NCBI GenBank assembly: GCA_905215205.1
Contig: CAJMPK010000021.1
Location: 1-15,536 of the forward strand
DNA length: 15,536 nucleotides
Origin: an uncultured bacterium
GTDB taxonomy: Bacteria; Actinomycetota; Coriobacteriia; Coriobacteriales; Coriobacteriaceae
Reading direction: 5' to 3'
The first letter of the stretch is position 1. Every line of letters begins with the position of its first letter. The position numbers were made by a program, and so were the translations under genes. Under the pieces are notes generated by a model. That model worked only from the letters and a program-made list of their open reading frames with translations. It ran no database searches and was not told the DNA's origin. Positions 12,676 through 15,536 of this stretch are shown here, in pieces.

Positions 12676-13653
12676 CTATTTGGCGTCGTATGCCTCGGCG
12701 TCCCACCAGTCGAGCTGGGCGATGTTGTCGCGGATGTGCTGGCAGCTCTTGTGGAAGCCCTCGAGCTCGTGCTCGGACAGGTCCAGCGTGTAGACCTCCT
12801 CGACGCCCTCGGCACCGATCACGCACGGCAGGGAGGTGAAGATGCCCTCCTCGCCATACTGGCCGGTCATAAGCGTAGAGGCGGAAAGCACGGCGTGCTC
12901 GTTGTGCAGCACAGCGGCGCAGACGCGCGCGGCGGAGTTGGCGACGGCGTACTCGGTGCACTGTTTGCCCTGGTAGGTTACGTAGCCGCCCTTGCGTGCG
13001 AGCTCCTCGACCTCCATGTGGTCAAAGGCGTACTTGTCGGGGTTCTCGGCCTGAAGCTCGTTAAGGCTCTTGCCGGCGATGGTTGCGGCCTTAAAGGCGG
13101 CCAGCTGGCTAAAGCCGTGCTCGCCGATCATGTAGGCGTCGATAGACTTGGGGCTCACGCCGACCTTCTTGGAGATCTCGGTGCGCAGGCGGGCGGAATC
13201 CAGGCCGCAGCCCGAGCCGATGATCTTCTTGGGATCGTAGCCGGTCAGGTGCCACAGCTCGGTGCACACGACGTCGCAGGGGTTGGAGATGCTCACGAAG
13301 ATGCCGTCAAAGCCGGCGTCGACGATGCGCTTGGCAAAGGTGCGGGCGGCGTCGGTGGTAAAGAACAGCTCGCCGTCGCGGTTGCCAGCGGCCAGCGCGA
13401 CCTTGCCGGCGGCGTTGACGATGACATCGCAGCAGGCCAGCTCCTCGTAGTGGTCGTAGCAGTTGACGATCTTGGTGTTGTACGGGACAAACGAAAGGGA
13501 GTCGCGCAGGTCCTGGACCTCGGACGTCACCTTGGCCTGGTTGATATCGCACAGGTACAGCTCATCGGCAATGCCCTGCATGAGCAGGCTGTTGGCGACA
13601 TGTGCTCCTACGTGGCCCTGGCCGACCACACCGATCTTACGCGTCTGGTACAT
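12676..13653 (-). CDS. L-lactate/L-2-hydroxyacid dehydrogenase, HicDH-like
   Basis: This 325-residue NAD-dependent dehydrogenase of the lactate/malate family has an N-terminal Rossmann fold with GQGHVG (11-16) and Asp36 at the end of the second strand, which favours NAD over NADP. SNPCDV (123-128), LDSARLR (151-157, with Asp152 and Arg155) and the catalytic His179 in GEHGFSQ are all present. The substrate loop after NAAGKV (80-85) has no GETR element as in lactate dehydrogenase; LAAGNRDGELFF instead resembles the longer loop of lactobacillal L-2-hydroxyisocaproate dehydrogenase. It may therefore reduce branched or larger 2-oxoacids, though lactate is not excluded. The ATG at 13653 has AAAGGA 7 nt upstream; a longer reading to 13746 adds 31 residues unlike the family. 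A TACAAT (complement of 13690-13695) may be its -10. It converges on deglycase 2 and diverges from metA. Confidence 0.85.
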   Translation of the reverse strand: MYQTRKIGVVGQGHVGAHVANSLLMQGIADELYLCDINQAKVTSEVQDLRDSLSFVPYNTKIVNCYDHYEELACCDVIVNAAGKVALAAGNRDGELFFTTDAARTFAKRIVDAGFDGIFVSISNPCDVVCTELWHLTGYDPKKIIGSGCGLDSARLRTEISKKVGVSPKSIDAYMIGEHGFSQLAAFKAATIAGKSLNELQAENPDKYAFDHMEVEELARKGGYVTYQGKQCTEYAVANSAARVCAAVLHNEHAVLSASTLMTGQYGEEGIFTSLPCVIGAEGVEEVYTLDLSEHELEGFHKSCQHIRDNIAQLDWWDAEAYDAK

Positions 13654-13863
13654 ATACGTATCCTTTCGGCCGAGTTTTTCGCGTCGAACTATTGTAGCCT
13701 CCTGCCGACACTTTGCTAGGCTAAAGCGCCATAGATTTTTGGGCATGCCTTAATCTCTACTTTTGGAGTGATTTGGGCCGCTGACGGCATCGCTGGGCGA
13801 TATACTCGCGCGGATGGGGCCGCTCGTTGTACCATAGCTGCAACTGACTCGTAAGGAGCATCC

Positions 13864-14790
13864 ATGCCCATTCGCATCCCCGACGCCCTCCCTGCCGCCG
13901 CGCAGCTCGAGAGCGAGAACATCTTTGTCATGACCGAGTACCGAGCGCTGCACCAGGACATCCGTCCGCTGCGCGTGCTCATCCTCAACCTCATGCCCAC
14001 CAAAATCGCCACCGAGACGCAGATCATGCGCAAGCTCTCCAACACGCCGTTGCAGGTGGAGGTAGACCTGCTGCGCACCAAAACGCACGAGGCCACGCAT
14101 GTGAGTGCCGGCCACCTGGAGACGTTCTACCGCACGTTCGACGACATCCGTGACATCCACTACGACGGCCTGATCATCACGGGCGCGCCGGTGGAACAGA
14201 TGCCGTTCGAGGAGGTCGACTACTGGCCCGAGCTCTGCCAGATCATGGATTGGTCCACCACGCACGTGCACTCTACGCTGCACATTTGTTGGGGCGCGCA
14301 GGCCGGCCTGTACCATCATTACGGTATCCAGAAGTACGACCTGCCGGCAAAGGCGAGCGGCGTGTTCGAGCATTATCTGGTGAAGCCGCAAAGCCCGCTG
14401 GTCCGCGGCTTTGACGACCGTTTCTATGCCGTGCATTCGCGCAACACCGATGTGCGCCGCGAGGACGTGGAGGCCGAGCCGCAGCTTGAGGTCGTGGCCG
14501 TGTCCGACGAGGTGGGCCTGTACATCGTCAAGTCGACCGATAGCCGCCGCTTCTTTGTCTTTGGCCATCCCGAGTACGACACCGATACGCTGCGCCTGGA
14601 GTACGAGCGCGATGTGAAGCGCGGCCTCAATCCTCAGGTGCCGGCGCATTACTTCCCGGGCGACGACCCCACCGCCGAGCCGCGCAACGTCTGGCGCAGC
14701 CAGGCTCAGCTGCTCTACACCAACTGGCTCAACTACTACGTCTACCAGACCACGCCCTACGACCTGGCCCGCGCCGGCGAGGAGCACTAG
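13864..14790 (+). CDS. metA: Homoserine O-acyltransferase MetA, predicted acetyl-CoA type
   Basis: This 308-residue cytoplasmic enzyme activates homoserine by acylation, the first committed step of methionine synthesis. The glutamine-amidotransferase-like fold has nucleophile Cys142 in HICWGAQAGLYHHYG, and His235 and Glu237 in FGHPEYD. The length is normal for MetA. Residue 111, in GAPVEQMPFEEV, is Glu. Work on Bacillus cereus MetA showed that Glu at this position favours acetyl-CoA whereas Gly, as in E. coli, favours succinyl-CoA, so O-acetylhomoserine is the likely product although such genes are often annotated as succinyltransferases. The start is set by AAGGAG (13853-13858) 5 nt upstream. 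No S-box or other methionine riboswitch is recognisable in the 210-bp region shared with the divergent dehydrogenase. It ends 23 nt from the convergent cyclo-ligase. Confidence 0.95.
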   Translation: MPIRIPDALPAAAQLESENIFVMTEYRALHQDIRPLRVLILNLMPTKIATETQIMRKLSNTPLQVEVDLLRTKTHEATHVSAGHLETFYRTFDDIRDIHYDGLIITGAPVEQMPFEEVDYWPELCQIMDWSTTHVHSTLHICWGAQAGLYHHYGIQKYDLPAKASGVFEHYLVKPQSPLVRGFDDRFYAVHSRNTDVRREDVEAEPQLEVVAVSDEVGLYIVKSTDSRRFFVFGHPEYDTDTLRLEYERDVKRGLNPQVPAHYFPGDDPTAEPRNVWRSQAQLLYTNWLNYYVYQTTPYDLARAGEEH

Positions 14791-14813
14791 GCCGCCGGGA
14801 GGTGCACCAGCCG

Positions 14814-15410
14814 TTAGGCGCTGATGATGTGGGGTAGCGGCAGGTCGTGGGCGTCGGTGGGAACGTGGTCGACACGCTGCTCGTCAAAGGCGATGCCGAT
14901 GATTTGACATGCGGGCGAGAGCATGGACAGGTAGCGGTCATAGCAGCCGCCGCCGTAGCCCAGGCGCGCGCCGGTTTGGTCGAAGGCCACGAGCGGCACA
15001 ACAATCATGTCGAGTGCTTCGGCAGGCACGATGGGGAAGCGGTCGCTGTCGATGTCCGTGGCCGCGAAGGCCCGCGCGGGGTGGGCGATAAACGGGGCCG
15101 CGGACGCATCGTCGGCGGCAACTGCTCGCATGCACATGCGCTGGCCACAAGCTGCGGCATCAATTGCCGAGAGCATGCACGGATAGGCTACGCGCCAGCC
15201 ACGTTTGGCGGCCGTGACGGCAAACGTGGCAGGGTCTGCCTCGGAACCCATCGCGGCGTAGGCGGCAACGATGCGCGGCGCCGTGGGATCCGAGCTGCCC
15301 AGCAACTCAACAAGCCGCGCGCAAATGACGGCAGACTTTGCCGCCCGCACATCCAAATCGAGAGCATCGCGCTGGGCAATCACCGCCCGCCGCAACTCAG
15401 CCTTGTCCAT
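14814..15410 (-). CDS. 5-formyltetrahydrofolate cyclo-ligase
   Basis: This 198-residue protein of the MTHFS (YgfA/FAU1) family converts 5-formyl-THF to 5,10-methenyl-THF with ATP, returning a storage folate to one-carbon metabolism. The N-terminal MDKAELRRAVIAQRDAL is the usual start region; AAYAAMGSEADP (49-60) and the C-terminal GYGGGCYDRY (151-160), which binds ATP phosphate, are diagnostic. The ATG at 15410 is chosen over a longer reading from 15437 because it gives the family N-terminus and follows a purine-rich GGGAGAGGGAG on the minus strand. The 44-bp repeat ends 19 nt before it. It faces metA tail to tail with only 23 nt between; folate and methionine metabolism meet at methionine synthase, but no shared regulation is seen. 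Confidence 0.93.
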   Translation of the reverse strand: MDKAELRRAVIAQRDALDLDVRAAKSAVICARLVELLGSSDPTAPRIVAAYAAMGSEADPATFAVTAAKRGWRVAYPCMLSAIDAAACGQRMCMRAVAADDASAAPFIAHPARAFAATDIDSDRFPIVPAEALDMIVVPLVAFDQTGARLGYGGGCYDRYLSMLSPACQIIGIAFDEQRVDHVPTDAHDLPLPHIISA

Positions 15411-15429
15411 CCCGGCTCCCTCTCCCAAA

Positions 15430-15473
15430 CCTACCAAAAAGGGACAGGTTTATTTTGGCAGGTTTTATCTGGG
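15430..15473 (-). repeat. 44-bp dispersed repeat, copy 3 (leader of cyclo-ligase gene)
   Basis: On the minus strand it begins CCCAGATAAAACCTGCC and ends TTTTTGGTAGG, oriented toward the cyclo-ligase gene. It matches copy 1 at about 40 of 44 positions. Its end arms CCTGCCAAAA and TTTTGGTAGG pair over 10 bp, with one G-T pair, giving the best hairpin of the three copies. Confidence 0.8.
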
Positions 15474-15518
15474 CAAACACCCAAACCACCACACAAATCA
15501 TCGCAAAGGGAGCAGTTC

Positions 15519-15536
15519 ATGAACACCTTCGTGGGT
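15519..15536 (+). CDS. Start of a further plus-strand gene (partial)
   Basis: ATG at 15519 begins MNTFVG and runs off the window. AAAGGGAG at 15505-15512 is a well-placed ribosome binding site, which is the only reason to call it. It would be divergent from the cyclo-ligase. Nothing can be said about its product. Confidence 0.5.

Noticed and set aside
11376..12815. 479-residue minus-strand open frame over deglycase 2
   Set aside because: Antisense shadow that also runs through a terminator and a promoter region; no family resemblance.
13654..13863. SAM or other methionine riboswitch before metA
   Set aside because: No recognisable S-box core or terminator/antiterminator pair in this divergent region.
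1..15536. tRNA, rRNA, CRISPR arrays, transposase genes
   Set aside because: None recognised on either strand; repeats seen are dispersed or inverted, not regularly spaced arrays.

Overview
The window is GC-rich, protein-dense bacterial DNA. Strong GGAGG-type ribosome binding sites, mannose-family PTS genes, two HutC-type GntR regulators and the gene mix suggest a gut Coriobacteriia member (Actinomycetota), most likely Collinsella. That placement is inference from gene style; there is no rRNA or marker gene to prove it.

Layout. 1-288: no gene, but a perfect 36-bp palindrome and a promoter/operator zone. 289-1371: EamA/DMT transporter. 1554-4154: mannose-family PTS operon (EIIAB, EIIC, EIID); EIIC is broken by an apparent one-base deletion. 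4353-5336: SIS-domain sugar-phosphate deglycase, then a strong terminator. 5497-6126: HAD phosphatase. 6127-6480: gene-free, holding a 124-bp inverted-repeat element. 6481-7488: YitT-family membrane protein. 7709-8428: GntR/UTRA regulator. 8429-8694: hairpins, including a perfect 20-bp inverted repeat. 8695-10671: RecQ, followed 2 nt later by a second GntR/UTRA regulator (10674-11429). 11574-12542: second SIS-domain deglycase behind its own repeat-flanked promoter. A bidirectional terminator separates it from a minus-strand lactate/2-hydroxyacid dehydrogenase (12676-13653). MetA (13864-14790, plus) converges with 5-formyltetrahydrofolate cyclo-ligase (14814-15410, minus). The first codons of a further plus-strand gene lie at 15519.

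How the genes work together. The PTS plus two FrlB/FraB/GfrE/GfrF-like deglycases look like a pathway for Amadori products (fructosamines such as fructoselysine or glucoselysine): uptake with phosphorylation, then cleavage to a hexose phosphate and an amine. Both deglycases keep a Glu...His pair 16 residues apart, as in the isomerase domain of GlmS and in FraB. The DMT transporter, the PTS operon and the first GntR gene share an ACGW-N5-ACGT inverted repeat upstream, so they may form one regulon under that GntR. The second deglycase instead has two 17-bp direct-repeat boxes and sits directly after the second GntR gene, suggesting a separate switch. A 44-bp repeat occurs three times, each time in the leader of a gene and in the same orientation relative to it.
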